A stretch of 64,000 nt of DNA from Geminocystis herdmanii PCC 6308 (GTDB lineage Bacteria > Cyanobacteriota > Cyanobacteriia > Cyanobacteriales > Cyanobacteriaceae), in assembly GCF_000332235.1 (NCBI RefSeq), contig NZ_CM001775.1:2076230-2140229 (forward strand), in the 5' to 3' direction. Of the stretch, positions 24,621 through 35,292 are shown in pieces; the stretch's first letter is position 1; the number at the start of each line of letters is the position of its first letter. The notes below the pieces were generated by a model that was not told the origin of the DNA, did no database searches, and saw nothing but the letters and a program-made list of their open reading frames with translations. Position numbers and translations under genes: made by a program.

Positions 24621-26219
24621 TTAAAAAGTAAATGTAGTCCGTAATGCTCCAATAACAAGGGGATCATTTCGGCTATCGTTAGAAGGATTGGTTACTACCA
24701 TTACACCTGGAGTAATTTTAATGTTATCGGTGATGGCGTATTCATAAAATGCCTCAATATGGAAAGAAGTATCATCATTGCTTAATTTTACGCCGTTATT
24801 TCTAATGGTAGAATTTGTTTGCCATGGTTGCATTCCCACCACAATACCTCCTAAACTTCCTTCTTTGAATAAGTCTGGAAAACCTAAAGTTGCCGCCCAA
24901 TACCAAGAATCGGAACTTCCACGGGATACGTTAACAATACCATCAGAAAAACTGTTAAGGGTTCTTACATTAGAATATCCTCCCCATGCGCCTAAAACAA
25001 ATTTTTCGGCTAATTGCCATGACATGGTTACAGCGTAGGTGTTGTGAGAGGTATCGATGGGGCTATCAGCGATTAACTCGGCAAAACTGCGGGTATTTTC
25101 TCCAATGCCAAAGGTGTTGTATCCTTGCCCGTAAGCGAAGGCTATACCAAAGTTATCGTTAGGATAGTAGCCCACTTGTCCTAAGATACCATAAGCGCCA
25201 TTAAACAAACCATTGCCTCTTTCGGGATTGTTGCCATCGGTGGCTAAGTAGCCTAAACTCCAACCAAATTGCCCTAATTTACCTTCTAGGGCTAAACCTG
25301 CACCTTCTCCTTGATAATATACAAGGTTACGAGTACCAAAACTGGATATTGCACCACTACCACCATCTCCGTCTAGGATACTCAAGGTGTTGGTAAAGTC
25401 ATCAAATGCTCCTCCTGCACCTTCTAACCAGAGGGTAATATTTTCACTGATAGGAAAATTATAGTTTAAGACTTCGATCGCAACGTCATTGTCATCGGGT
25501 TGAGAGAATGCTAAACTAGCTTGTTGAGTGTTGGCTGGGACGCTAAAATCAGGGAAATTACCTGTTGCTAAACGGGTGTAGAGTAAATCTTGTCCAGTAA
25601 AGCTGGTACTTAATTCTATTCTAGTACGATTACCTAAAACGGGTACTTGTTCGATACTTTCTCTACCGCCGTTTTTTTGCCCGTTGAAAATACTAGCTAA
25701 TCCGAAGATAACTTCTCCACTTAACTTAGTGGTAGTAGAAAATTGATGATCTTCTAAAAAGGCAACTCTACCTTCTAGGTTATCAACTCTTGCTCCTAAT
25801 GTGGCTAATTCACTCTCAAATTCTGCCATTAATCGTTTTAGCTTCTCGATGTCTTCTCTCATCACCGACTCACTGGCGGCAATTAAACGCTCCATTTGTT
25901 GCATACAAGCATTTAACCCGGCGGCAAATTCATAACGACTCAAGGCACGATTTCCCCTAAAGGTTCGATCGGGATACCCCACAATACAGCCATACCTTTC
26001 GACTAAACTTCTGAGGGCTTCAAAAGCCCAATCCGTAGGGGAAACATCTCGCAATTGAGAAACGGAAGTTACTTGCGCTTGATGGTTTGTGGGTTGATAG
26101 TTGTCGATTTGCTCTAAAATATCTTCAGGGGATGCTAATACTGCATTAGGAAGCACGATCGAGCCTAATAAGATACTACTAATCAATAATTTACTTTTCA
26201 CTGTTTTAAAACTCTTCAC
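24621..26219 (-). CDS. Iron-uptake-type porin (SLH domain + OprB-like barrel)
   Basis: An outer-membrane protein of about 532 residues. A signal peptide ending near NAVLA is followed by an SLH domain (DVSPTDWAFEALRSLVERYG and ALSRYEFAAGLNACM), which anchors the porin to the cell wall. A coiled coil (residues ~100-155 after the SLH) and an OprB-type beta-barrel ending in GALRTTFTF follow, the terminal Phe being typical of outer-membrane barrels. Such cyanobacterial porins pass inorganic ions, including iron. The start is GTG at 26219: a longer TTG-initiated version (26264) would run through a strong Fur box centred 34 bp upstream. Iron-responsive control is therefore likely. Confidence 0.9.
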   Translation of the reverse strand: MKSFKTVKSKLLISSILLGSIVLPNAVLASPEDILEQIDNYQPTNHQAQVTSVSQLRDVSPTDWAFEALRSLVERYGCIVGYPDRTFRGNRALSRYEFAAGLNACMQQMERLIAASESVMREDIEKLKRLMAEFESELATLGARVDNLEGRVAFLEDHQFSTTTKLSGEVIFGLASIFNGQKNGGRESIEQVPVLGNRTRIELSTSFTGQDLLYTRLATGNFPDFSVPANTQQASLAFSQPDDNDVAIEVLNYNFPISENITLWLEGAGGAFDDFTNTLSILDGDGGSGAISSFGTRNLVYYQGEGAGLALEGKLGQFGWSLGYLATDGNNPERGNGLFNGAYGILGQVGYYPNDNFGIAFAYGQGYNTFGIGENTRSFAELIADSPIDTSHNTYAVTMSWQLAEKFVLGAWGGYSNVRTLNSFSDGIVNVSRGSSDSWYWAATLGFPDLFKEGSLGGIVVGMQPWQTNSTIRNNGVKLSNDDTSFHIEAFYEYAITDNIKITPGVMVVTNPSNDSRNDPLVIGALRTTFTF

Positions 26220-26243
26220 AATAATCACTGATCCATAGTAGAT

Positions 26244-26262
26244 GAGAATGATTATCTTTTTC
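26244..26262 (-). promoter_or_regulatory. Fur box upstream of the porin gene
   Basis: GAGAATGATTATCTTTTTC matches the 19-bp Fur consensus GATAATGATAATCATTATC at 15 of 19 positions. It ends 25 bp before the GTG start chosen for the porin, where it would block transcription under iron-replete conditions. Confidence 0.65.
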
Positions 26263-26333
26263 AATCCCCCCTAGAGGGATAAAACTAAATCTATATGGTT
26301 AGTTTTATATTTATTTTGGTGTAAATCCATCAA

Positions 26334-28157
26334 TTATTTTTTCTTATCTTTTTTCAAGCCCATGGGATAAGAAGGAGGAATACCCTTAATACGGATGATG
26401 GCATTCATTACCTCTTTAACGATGGGGGCAGCCACGGTTGAGCCATAAGTATTTCCCCCTTGAGGTTCATCCACCACAGCTAAAACTACATACTGGGGAT
26501 CATTAGTAGGTAAAATCGAGACAAAACTGGTAATTTTGGCGTTAGCTTGGTATCTTCCTCTACCGTCATGTTTTTGGGCTGTGCCTGTTTTCCCCCCGAT
26601 GTGATAACCGTCTATATGTGCTGCTGCTCCCGTACCGTTGGCGACTACGGACTCCATCATTTTAGTTACACTTTTGGCAGAACTTTCCGAAAATACTTGT
26701 TTTGTTTCCAATTTAGGGATAGTTTCTAATTCTCCTTGGGCATTAACTAATCCTTCAATGACATGGGGTGTAACTAATTTTCCTCCATTGGCGATCGCAG
26801 CGTGTAACTGCACTAATTTAAGAGGAGTTAAAGATAACCCCTGCCCAAAAGAAGAAACTGCTGGTTCGATGTCTCTAGCTGTAAAAATTTCTTTAGGTTT
26901 GAGATACCCCGTTGCTTCAAAAGGTAAGTCTAATCCCATTAAGCGATTCATGCCTAATTCTTCCAATCGTTGGTAATACTTTGCTCTACTTATTTTTTTG
27001 ACAATGTGAATCATTGCGGTATTGCTTGATACTTCCATTGCTTTAGTAATACTTACCCAACCTTTTCCTGTTTTAGAAGCGTTAGCAATAGGCCAACCAT
27101 CAATAACGGTACTAGCGGCATCTAACACTTGAGATCGATCGGTGATTACCCCTTCATCAAGGGCAATGGCGACGTGAATTGGTTTAAAAGTTGATCCCGG
27201 TTCGTAACTGTCCGTAACCGCCCAATTTTTGTATAAAGCGAAGTCATAAAGAGAGTATTGATTAGGGTTGTAGGTAGGTTCACAGGCTAAAGCGACGATC
27301 GCACCAGTGTGAACATCCATAACGATTACTGCTCCTCTTTTCGCCTTAAAGTTTTTCAGTTGATTTTTTAAAGCCTCTCTAGTGGCACGTTGTAAACGTA
27401 AATCGAGGGTTAGTTTGAGTTGTAAATCATCTAATTCCACTACTCCTTGAGGTAAAGAGGAGGGAATAATTGCTCCCTGTCCATCTTTTTTTACCTTGAC
27501 AAAAGAGGTCATTTGTATGGTGGAAAGTTCTCGTTCTAAAAGTTTTTCCTGACTATATTCTACTCCAGCTTGTCCTGCGTGTTCTGTGTCCACATAGCCG
27601 ATAATATCCGCAATTAATTCTCCTTGGGGATAAAAACGGGCATAACGTCTTTCTAAATCAATGCCCTCGAATCCCAGTTGTCTAATTTTATTTCCTTGAT
27701 CTTCGGTGATGGTTTTTCCTAATAAAACTCCAGTATCCCTACTGTTTAACAATTTTAAAATCTCATTTTTATCTCGATCGACTAATATCTCAGCAATTTT
27801 TTCCGCTACAATATCCTTCGATTTCGACAACATATTGGGATGAATATAAATCGTATAAACCACCTTATCCAATGCCACCACACTACCCCGACTATCGACG
27901 ATCGATCGACGGGGGATATACGGACGAAAATTATAGGTTTGTTGTTGTTTTGCCTGTTTTGCTAAGTCTTCCCCTTCCTTAATTTGCAACTGATATAAAC
28001 GCCAGATTAAACCCGATGCACTCAAGATTAAAACTAACCAAATTACAAATAATCTTACCAAAGAATCAACATTTAACGAAGATTGGTGGCTGGAGGATTG
28101 GGATAACCAATTTTTTTGAGGGACAAATTTATTCAGATCAAATTTAAAGACATTCAT
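26334..28157 (-). CDS. ftsI: Penicillin-binding protein, septal transpeptidase
   Basis: This 607-residue class B PBP has an N-terminal transmembrane anchor (residues ~35-52), a dimerisation domain starting PRRSIVDSRGSVVA, and a transpeptidase domain. The active-site Ser lies in EPGSTFKP, with SSNTAM and KTGTAQK as the second and third motifs. It cross-links septal peptidoglycan in the periplasm as part of the divisome. A small membrane-protein gene with an FtsL-like layout ends 6 bp before it, so the two are probably cotranscribed. Confidence 0.93.
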   Translation of the reverse strand: MNVFKFDLNKFVPQKNWLSQSSSHQSSLNVDSLVRLFVIWLVLILSASGLIWRLYQLQIKEGEDLAKQAKQQQTYNFRPYIPRRSIVDSRGSVVALDKVVYTIYIHPNMLSKSKDIVAEKIAEILVDRDKNEILKLLNSRDTGVLLGKTITEDQGNKIRQLGFEGIDLERRYARFYPQGELIADIIGYVDTEHAGQAGVEYSQEKLLERELSTIQMTSFVKVKKDGQGAIIPSSLPQGVVELDDLQLKLTLDLRLQRATREALKNQLKNFKAKRGAVIVMDVHTGAIVALACEPTYNPNQYSLYDFALYKNWAVTDSYEPGSTFKPIHVAIALDEGVITDRSQVLDAASTVIDGWPIANASKTGKGWVSITKAMEVSSNTAMIHIVKKISRAKYYQRLEELGMNRLMGLDLPFEATGYLKPKEIFTARDIEPAVSSFGQGLSLTPLKLVQLHAAIANGGKLVTPHVIEGLVNAQGELETIPKLETKQVFSESSAKSVTKMMESVVANGTGAAAHIDGYHIGGKTGTAQKHDGRGRYQANAKITSFVSILPTNDPQYVVLAVVDEPQGGNTYGSTVAAPIVKEVMNAIIRIKGIPPSYPMGLKKDKKK

Positions 28158-28163
28158 CTTCGA

Positions 28164-28700
28164 TTAGTAAGCAATAGGAGTGATTTTCTGTATCTGTTTC
28201 GGTTCAACGGACTCAGACTTGTCTAATTCTATCGGTTTTGGGGTCATATCGGGTAAAAAAATCGGAGGTTGAGTCGGATCAGGGTTAACTAATCCCGATC
28301 CTGATTGTTGTGCTGATTCTGCTAACTGATTCTTAATTATTTCTTCTGTAAAACTAAATTGTCGCTCTTGTTTTTGCAATTCTTGTAATTGATGATATTT
28401 ACTTGTCCACTGTTTTGGTGCATATACGGTGATACCATACATCACAAATGCGATCGCCACACTAAAATAACAAAAAGCCGAAGAACCATAACCTAATACC
28501 ATTAAACTTTGAAGCCAAAAAGGTTTATTTTTCTTTTCAATATGGGATATTTTTTCCTCAAGACGTGAATTAACAACCCGAGAAGAATATTTCCGACGAG
28601 ACAATTTTCCCGTAGATGTTAACTTACGAGAAGACACAGACTCTTTTTTTTGAACATCAACATTACTTTGTCGGCGTGGCAGGTTATCGTGGACTAACAT
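28164..28700 (-). CDS. Single-pass membrane protein upstream of ftsI, FtsL-like position
   Basis: The protein has about 178 residues: a basic cytoplasmic N-terminus (~70 residues), one hydrophobic segment (LMVLGYGSSAFCYFSVAIAF), a short periplasmic helix (KYHQLQELQKQERQFSFTEE) that could form a coiled coil, and a Pro-rich tail. The layout and the 6-bp spacing before ftsI match the place of ftsL in other bacteria. Sequence similarity to FtsL is not obvious, so the role is an inference. The ATG at 28700 is preferred over an in-frame TTG four codons upstream. Confidence 0.7.
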   Translation of the reverse strand: MLVHDNLPRRQSNVDVQKKESVSSRKLTSTGKLSRRKYSSRVVNSRLEEKISHIEKKNKPFWLQSLMVLGYGSSAFCYFSVAIAFVMYGITVYAPKQWTSKYHQLQELQKQERQFSFTEEIIKNQLAESAQQSGSGLVNPDPTQPPIFLPDMTPKPIELDKSESVEPKQIQKITPIAY

Positions 28701-28905
28701 ACATATAATCAAAGATTAGATAAAGACTAACTAATATTAGCAAATATTCTCAAAATAAGAAGTATTTTTTGAAAAATTTGCAACCGCTTTAGTGTTAACT
28801 TTTTTAAGCTAAAGTTTGCACAGATGACGAGGTATGCAAAAATAATAAAGTTAGTTGCCTTTAGGCATATATTTTGTATTCAAATTTACTATTAAAAATT
28901 TCACT

Positions 28906-29127
28906 ATGAAAGTAGGCGATCGCATTAAAGTACAAGAATCCGTATTAGTATATCATCATCCTCAACACAAAAAAGAAGCCTTTGACATTCAAGGCATGGA
29001 AGGAGAACTAATAGAAATTGTAACCGAATGGCAAGGAAGACCCGTCAGCGCAAATTTTCCTTACCTCGTCAAATTCGACAAAAAATTTAAAGCCCATTTC
29101 CGAGAAGATGAAATAATCTCTCTGTAA
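28906..29127 (+). CDS. ftrV: Ferredoxin-thioredoxin reductase, variable chain
   Basis: A 73-residue SH3-like protein. MKVGDRIKVQESVLVYHHP, then EAFDIQGMEGELIEIV and FPYLVKFDKKFKAHFREDEI, are the family hallmarks. The variable chain supports the catalytic FtrC subunit, which carries light-driven electrons from ferredoxin to thioredoxins. The ATG at 28906 starts at the conserved MKVGDRI; a longer frame from 28855 adds a hydrophobic stretch absent from the family. The catalytic chain gene is not in this window. Confidence 0.93.
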   Translation: MKVGDRIKVQESVLVYHHPQHKKEAFDIQGMEGELIEIVTEWQGRPVSANFPYLVKFDKKFKAHFREDEIISL

Positions 29128-29132
29128 AAAAA

Positions 29133-29233
29133 GACAGGTGGACAAGTGGACAGGTGGACAGGTGGACAGGTTGACAGGTTGACAAGTGGACAGGTGGACA
29201 AGTGGACAGGTTGACAGGTTGACAAGTGGACAG
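29133..29233. repeat. Tandem 8-bp repeat (GTGGACAG)n
   Basis: About twelve copies of a degenerate 8-bp unit (GTGGACAG, GTTGACAG or GTGGACAA) directly after ftrV. Shorter runs of the same unit occur at 51380-51397 and, inverted, at 58577-58610. There are no spacers, so it is not a CRISPR array. Confidence 0.85.
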
Positions 29234-29320
29234 AGAGATTTTTATGAGAAAATAAGAATAAAATGTCTCGCTAAATTATCCCCATTAAGGGATAAAAAAA
29301 TGATACAATTTTCTACATAG

Positions 29321-29394
29321 CTAGGGGTGTCTAAAAACTAGGCTGAGAAAAACCCTTAGAACCTGAGACTGGGTAATACCAGCGTAGGAAAGCT
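29321..29394 (+). promoter_or_regulatory. TPP riboswitch (THI box)
   Basis: The conserved thi-box words lie in order: CTAGGGGTGTC, CTGAGA (29343-29348), AACCCTTAGAACCTGA and CTGGGTAATACCAGCGTAGG. They sit 19 bp upstream of thiC. Binding of thiamine pyrophosphate normally lowers expression of the thiamine gene. Confidence 0.95.
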
Positions 29395-29409
29395 GTTTAT
29401 TGAGGATAA

Positions 29410-30795
<1,386 letters not shown>

Positions 30796-30805
30796 TAACT
30801 TGTAG

Positions 30806-30832
30806 GGTGGGCATTGCCCACCTTTATTTTTT
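30806..30832 (+). terminator. Terminator after thiC
   Basis: GGTGGGCATTGCCCACC is a strong stem (30806-30822) followed by TTTATTTTTT, 11 bp after the thiC stop. The stem is the inverted copy of the dispersed palindrome at 24574-24590. Confidence 0.8.
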
Positions 30833-30923
30833 GATATAAATTAATTTTTGAAAAAATAGGCTGTTTTGATTCTTTATCATACCACTTTTCCTTTAGCGAC
30901 GGCGGAAGATCGAGTACTTATAC

Positions 30924-31397
30924 TTACTTTATCGCCGCCGCATTAACTAATTCATCGGCTACTCGTATAGAATAAGGTTTAATTATCCACCAGATAAAAG
31001 GAGAAAGCCACCCCCTTAAGGTGATGGAATAAGAAATATAACTACCGCAAAGAGTTGATTCGATTTGATAAGTAATTCTTTGCTCAATCCCCGGTATTGC
31101 CAATAAACGAATACTCAATAATTCTCTTGGCTTGACATTTTCTACAAAAATCCGAATGGGAATAGGAGTTAAACGGGTGACGGCTTGAAAAATTAACCCC
31201 GGTTTGGGAATTAAACCTTTGGGTAAATCCGTTTGAGAAAAAAGAGGATGCCATGACATATCGGCTAAGTTGATTAATTTTCGCCATACTATATCCACTG
31301 GTACGTTACTTACGACTCGATAGGTTTTATAAAGAGAAAACTGACATAATAATTTACCTCCTCCTGCCAATAATTTAAACGAAAAACTTAAAATCAT
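30924..31397 (-). CDS. SRPBCC-fold (polyketide cyclase/START-like) protein
   Basis: The 157-residue product has the SRPBCC pattern: a first strand and helix with YRVVSNVPVDIVWRKLINLA, a W-HP motif after it, a PKPGLIFQAVTRL strand set, and a long C-terminal helix. This fold makes a hydrophobic pocket for lipids, pigments or polyketides. The ligand is unknown. It stands alone, facing hemF across a 268-bp gap holding no other visible gene. Confidence 0.75.
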   Translation of the reverse strand: MILSFSFKLLAGGGKLLCQFSLYKTYRVVSNVPVDIVWRKLINLADMSWHPLFSQTDLPKGLIPKPGLIFQAVTRLTPIPIRIFVENVKPRELLSIRLLAIPGIEQRITYQIESTLCGSYISYSITLRGWLSPFIWWIIKPYSIRVADELVNAAAIK

Positions 31398-31665
31398 GAT
31401 TAAAATTTAAAAATTAGGAATTACGAATGAGAGATTAGGAATTAATAATTTTTTTCCTAGGAAACGATCGAACAATGTTAGTTGTATCTAATTTGATGAT
31501 AAATAATTAATGTTTTCTTCCTGAAAAAACCACAGGAGTTTTAGTTAGTTTTGGTGTCATTTTCTATTGCAAAATATTAAGATCTGCTAATAATCATAGT
31601 CTAATGATACTGTCACAGTTTAGATTGGTAAATTGTAAGTTATTTTAATCAATTTTTATAGAAAT

Positions 31666-32682
31666 ATGGTAGTTACAGAAACTAATCTCAATCAATCTCC
31701 TTCTTTACCCCCTGAAGATGCAAAAACTAGAGTTAGTCAATTTATGCAAAGTCTGCAAGATGAAATCTGTTCAGGTTTAGAAGCCTTAGACGGCAAGGGT
31801 AAATTTAAGGAAGATAGTTGGCAAAGAGAGGAAGGGGGAGGAGGTCGATCGAGAGTGATGACCGATGGTAATATATTTGAACAAGGTGGGGTTAATTTTT
31901 CCGAAGTTTGGGGACATAATCTTCCTCCTAGTATTTTACAACAAAGACCAGAAGCGGAAGGGCATTCTTTTTATGCTACGGGAACATCCATGGTATTGCA
32001 TCCTAAAAACCCTTATATCCCTACGGTACACCTTAATTATCGCTATTTTGAAGCAGGTCCCGTATGGTGGTTCGGTGGTGGTGCAGATTTAACTCCTTAC
32101 TACCCTTTTGCTGAGGATGCTAAACATTTTCATTCTACCTTTAAACAGACGTGCCATCGCCATAATCCCGAATATTATCCTGTGTTTAAGCGTTGGTGTG
32201 ATGAATATTTTTACCTCAAACACCGCAACGAAACCAGAGGAGTAGGGGGACTGTTCTTTGACTACCAAGACGGTACAGGGGCGTTGTATAAAGGACCTCA
32301 TAAAGATAAATCTGCCGCTGAATATAGCAATGGTTTACCACCTCAAAAACATCGTACATGGGAAGACTTATTCGCCTTCATTCAAGACTGTGGGCGCACT
32401 TTTCTTCCTGCTTATGTACCTATTGCCGAAAAACGTCAACATACAGAATATGGCGATCGAGAACGTAATTTCCAATTGTATCGTCGAGGAAGATACGTTG
32501 AATTTAATTTAGTTTATGATAGAGGAACTATTTTCGGATTACAAACAAATGGTAGAACGGAATCAATTTTAATGTCATTACCTCCCCTTGTGCGTTGGGA
32601 ATACGGCTACACTCCTGAACCGAATACCCCCGAAGCAGAACTATATGAAGTGTTCTTAAAACCTCAAAATTGGGCGGAATAA
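31666..32682 (+). CDS. hemF: Oxygen-dependent coproporphyrinogen III oxidase
   Basis: This 338-residue enzyme decarboxylates coproporphyrinogen III to protoporphyrinogen IX with O2, on the path to haem and chlorophyll. Family blocks are clear: [56 protein letters not shown] and [16 protein letters not shown], the last being the signature near the active site. Length and start agree with other cyanobacterial HemF. It is transcribed singly; many cyanobacteria also carry an oxygen-independent HemN, not present here. Confidence 0.97.
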   Translation: MVVTETNLNQSPSLPPEDAKTRVSQFMQSLQDEICSGLEALDGKGKFKEDSWQREEGGGGRSRVMTDGNIFEQGGVNFSEVWGHNLPPSILQQRPEAEGHSFYATGTSMVLHPKNPYIPTVHLNYRYFEAGPVWWFGGGADLTPYYPFAEDAKHFHSTFKQTCHRHNPEYYPVFKRWCDEYFYLKHRNETRGVGGLFFDYQDGTGALYKGPHKDKSAAEYSNGLPPQKHRTWEDLFAFIQDCGRTFLPAYVPIAEKRQHTEYGDRERNFQLYRRGRYVEFNLVYDRGTIFGLQTNGRTESILMSLPPLVRWEYGYTPEPNTPEAELYEVFLKPQNWAE

Positions 32683-32956
32683 TTAGGGGATGATGAAAAA
32701 ATTTTGAGATGACAGGAGGTGTTAGGTTTTAGGTTTTAGGTTTTAGGTTAAAGAATAAAAAATCTTATAAAATAATTATCTAAGATAATAGACTTCGATC
32801 GTAATTAGTCAAAGAAGGGTAAAAACCCTACAAACAAATAAAAAATATTTTAGGTCAAAGTTTAATGGATAATTGATTGATTCGATATGACTCATAAATG
32901 ACCAAATCAGGTAAAATATGATAGTGTATCGAGTCAAACTTGTAAATTAATTCTTT

Positions 32957-33394
32957 TTGACTTATAACCAAACTAGCAATCTTTACTCAGATGAAACGTC
33001 GGTGATTACTTTAACTTTATTACATCCTCTCAAATCAGTGGCAGTTCAAAAATGGAACTTTGAGCCTAATTCAGTGATCAGAATTGGACGGGCTAATGAT
33101 AATGAAGTAGTCTTATATAGTGCTGTTGTTTCTCGTCACCATCTCGAAATTAGACCAAGAGGGGAAGATTGGGCATTAATCAGCCTTGGTTCTAATGGTA
33201 CTTTCATTAATGGCAAAAAAATCAATAAAGTGTTAGTCAAAGATGGCATGATTATTAGATTAGCGAGTTCTGGTCCTAAAATTCAAATCACGTTGAGTCA
33301 GGAAGCTGAATCTGCTAATGGACAACCAAACCAAAACTCTAAGCGTCAACCTCTTACCAGTAGAGATATATCGAAGGAAACTGTCATGAATTAG
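32957..33394 (+). CDS. FHA-domain protein
   Basis: The product has about 145 residues with one forkhead-associated domain: RIGRANDNEVVL, SRHHLEIRP and LGSNGTFING supply the phosphothreonine-binding Arg, Ser, His and Asn. It would bind a phosphorylated partner, probably of a Ser/Thr kinase. The start is uncertain: an in-frame TAA lies just upstream, leaving TTG at 32957 or GTG at 33000 (the latter would begin right before ITLTLLHP). The C-terminal ~30 residues are polar and disordered. Confidence 0.85.
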   Translation: MTYNQTSNLYSDETSVITLTLLHPLKSVAVQKWNFEPNSVIRIGRANDNEVVLYSAVVSRHHLEIRPRGEDWALISLGSNGTFINGKKINKVLVKDGMIIRLASSGPKIQITLSQEAESANGQPNQNSKRQPLTSRDISKETVMN

Positions 33395-33435
33395 TGAATA
33401 ATTTTTTAGTAAGGTTTTAAGCCCTAATTAGCAGA

Positions 33436-34005
33436 TTAATTGCTGATGCGACTGATTAAGATTAAAGAAGTAACAATTCCTGCAAAATGTGCGCCAATGG
33501 TGTTGGTATTGGCTTGAATAATCAATAAATCCAAAGGGTTAACAAACTGCTGAGGATTTGAACCGATTAACTGAGGAGAAAGAGTCAAGGATTTAGCTAA
33601 AGCCAAGCCCACGAGAGTTTCAGCACCAATAATGGCAAAAAGCATTCCCACTAAGTTAAAGACTAAACCAAATTGAATTAAACGGATGGTTTCAGACTTT
33701 TTGGGGCGCATAGCTGGGTCTCGATTTTGGATTTTTTTACCGATTTTTCCATATCGATAGCATAAAACAAGAGCTACTACTAACAACACGATACTAATAA
33801 AAGCAGATATGATCCCAAATTGTACCGCCTGAAGATTTTGTTTACTTTCGGATAAGGCAGGAATGGAAAATAAGAGGGTGACGGTGGAGATAATTCCTAA
33901 AACCAGTTGTAACCAAAAACTCCAAAATCCCCATCTCTGTAAATTTGTAGAAACTTTCTGTACTGCTGGTGGTAAAGAGGGTGCTAATTCTGATTCTCTG
34001 GACAT
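33436..34005 (-). CDS. DUF3611 membrane protein (PIC1/TIC21-like)
   Basis: This 189-residue protein has four hydrophobic helices. LQRWGFWSFWLQLVLGIIS near the N-terminus and FNLVGMLFAIIGAETLVGLA in the third helix identify DUF3611, the family of plastid PIC1/TIC21. The plant protein is proposed to act in iron import across the inner envelope or in protein import; the cyanobacterial homologue has been linked to iron. It is a single gene with an array of 8-bp repeats just upstream. Confidence 0.85.
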   Translation of the reverse strand: MSRESELAPSLPPAVQKVSTNLQRWGFWSFWLQLVLGIISTVTLLFSIPALSESKQNLQAVQFGIISAFISIVLLVVALVLCYRYGKIGKKIQNRDPAMRPKKSETIRLIQFGLVFNLVGMLFAIIGAETLVGLALAKSLTLSPQLIGSNPQQFVNPLDLLIIQANTNTIGAHFAGIVTSLILISRISN

Positions 34006-34038
34006 GGTTTAAATAATGAAGAATGAATAATGAATAAT

Positions 34039-34142
34039 TGAGAATTGAAAATGGAGAATTGAGAATTGAGAATGGAGAATGGAGAATTGAGAATGGAGAA
34101 TTGAGAATTGAGAATGGAGAATTGAGAATGGAGAATTGAGAA
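34039..34142. repeat. Tandem GAGAATTG / GAGAATGG repeat
   Basis: About twelve copies of an 8-bp unit alternating GAGAATTG and GAGAATGG between two minus-strand genes. Shorter runs occur near 42398-42427 and 63106-63127. Spacers are absent. Confidence 0.85.
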
Positions 34143-34159
34143 TTGTTAATTGCTAATTG

Positions 34160-35101
34160 TTAATTGTCGATCGAGCCGACAATATCATCATTATCCCATT
34201 CTAAGCAATCACCAATAGTTTTTCCATCGTGATAAGCGGCTAATAAAACTTCACTGGTTTTTCCCCAGACAATATTACCATGTCGATCGAGGGAAATAGC
34301 ACCTAAATCCCTTTTATTTTCCTGTGCTTCGGTGATAGATTTTGTCATCGCTTCCACTAAAGATAAACCATCTCCCGTACGAATCACCACTTTAGCCGCT
34401 AAACACTCGTCAATAATATCCTCCCCGATACCCGTACAACTAACCCCGGCGTAGGCATTAGCATAATTTCCCGCCGGCATCGCTGAATCGCTTACCCTAC
34501 CAATTCTTTCCAAACCCTTTCCTCCAGTAGAAGTACCAGCACTAATTCTTCCTTGAGTATCTAACGCTACAACTCCGATCGTGCCTCTACCTGCCTCGGT
34601 TTCAGCCACAACCCCTGCCATTTTTTTGGTAAAATTCTCCTTTCTCTCCTCAATCCATTCATGTAATCTTAAATCTGTCAAAGGATCATATATAGGAAAA
34701 TTTAACTCTCGTAATAATTCGGCACTGCCATAGTCAGATAAAACTCGATCGTCCTCTTCCTGTAGCTTTTGAGCCAAATTAATGGGATTTTGTACCCTAG
34801 AAACATTAATTACACCGCTAAAACGTTGTTTTTCTCCATCCATCAAAGAAGCACTCATTCTAATTTGACCATCGGATTGTAATACAGAACCAGTTCCTGC
34901 ATTAAAACGAGGATTATCTTCTAACAACTGACATCCCCTAATAACCGCATCCGTAGCGCTTTTTCCTTCCAACAATAATTGATAAACTTCCGAAACAATA
35001 TCATGTAAAGACTTTCTCACGGCTTCTAATCCACCTTTTCCCTTCAGAGAACTACCAGCCCCACCGTGTATAATTAATTTTGGTTTAATCATGTTCGACA
35101 T
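34160..35101 (-). CDS. Plant-type L-asparaginase / isoaspartyl peptidase
   Basis: This 313-residue Ntn-hydrolase precursor opens with KLIIHGGAGSS. The autocleavage site precedes the nucleophile Thr in GRGTIGVVALD (residues ~172-182), which becomes the new N-terminus of the beta subunit. Substrate-binding segments ISAGTSTGGKGLERIGRVSD and GTGEDI-like (CTGIGEDII) follow. The enzyme removes isoaspartyl dipeptides and can hydrolyse asparagine or cyanophycin-derived beta-Asp-Arg. The repeat array ends just downstream of the gene. Confidence 0.93.
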   Translation of the reverse strand: MSNMIKPKLIIHGGAGSSLKGKGGLEAVRKSLHDIVSEVYQLLLEGKSATDAVIRGCQLLEDNPRFNAGTGSVLQSDGQIRMSASLMDGEKQRFSGVINVSRVQNPINLAQKLQEEDDRVLSDYGSAELLRELNFPIYDPLTDLRLHEWIEERKENFTKKMAGVVAETEAGRGTIGVVALDTQGRISAGTSTGGKGLERIGRVSDSAMPAGNYANAYAGVSCTGIGEDIIDECLAAKVVIRTGDGLSLVEAMTKSITEAQENKRDLGAISLDRHGNIVWGKTSEVLLAAYHDGKTIGDCLEWDNDDIVGSIDN

Positions 35102-35137
35102 ATACTTTAAAATAACTGATCAACCTATTATTTTAAC

Positions 35138-35150
35138 CTGAGTTCGAGAC
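35138..35150. repeat. Solo terminus of a dispersed inverted-repeat element
   Basis: CCTGAGTTCGAGA corresponds to the outer end of the element at 58446-58645 and is the complement of the solo end at 23481-23497. No partner end is nearby. Confidence 0.4.
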
Positions 35151-35292
35151 AACAATCTTTGAGAGAAAAAGGTTTTAGATTCTAATTGTAAAGATTACTT
35201 AATAATGTCCCTATCAAGAGAGATTAAGTGAACAATGAAGATTATCATAAAAAATAAACTGTTTTTTTACAATTAATATTATAGTTATAGCG

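Noticed and set aside
34039-34142. Repeat array considered as CRISPR
   Set aside because: The 8-bp units follow each other without spacers and no cas gene is in the window. The same holds for 29133-29233.
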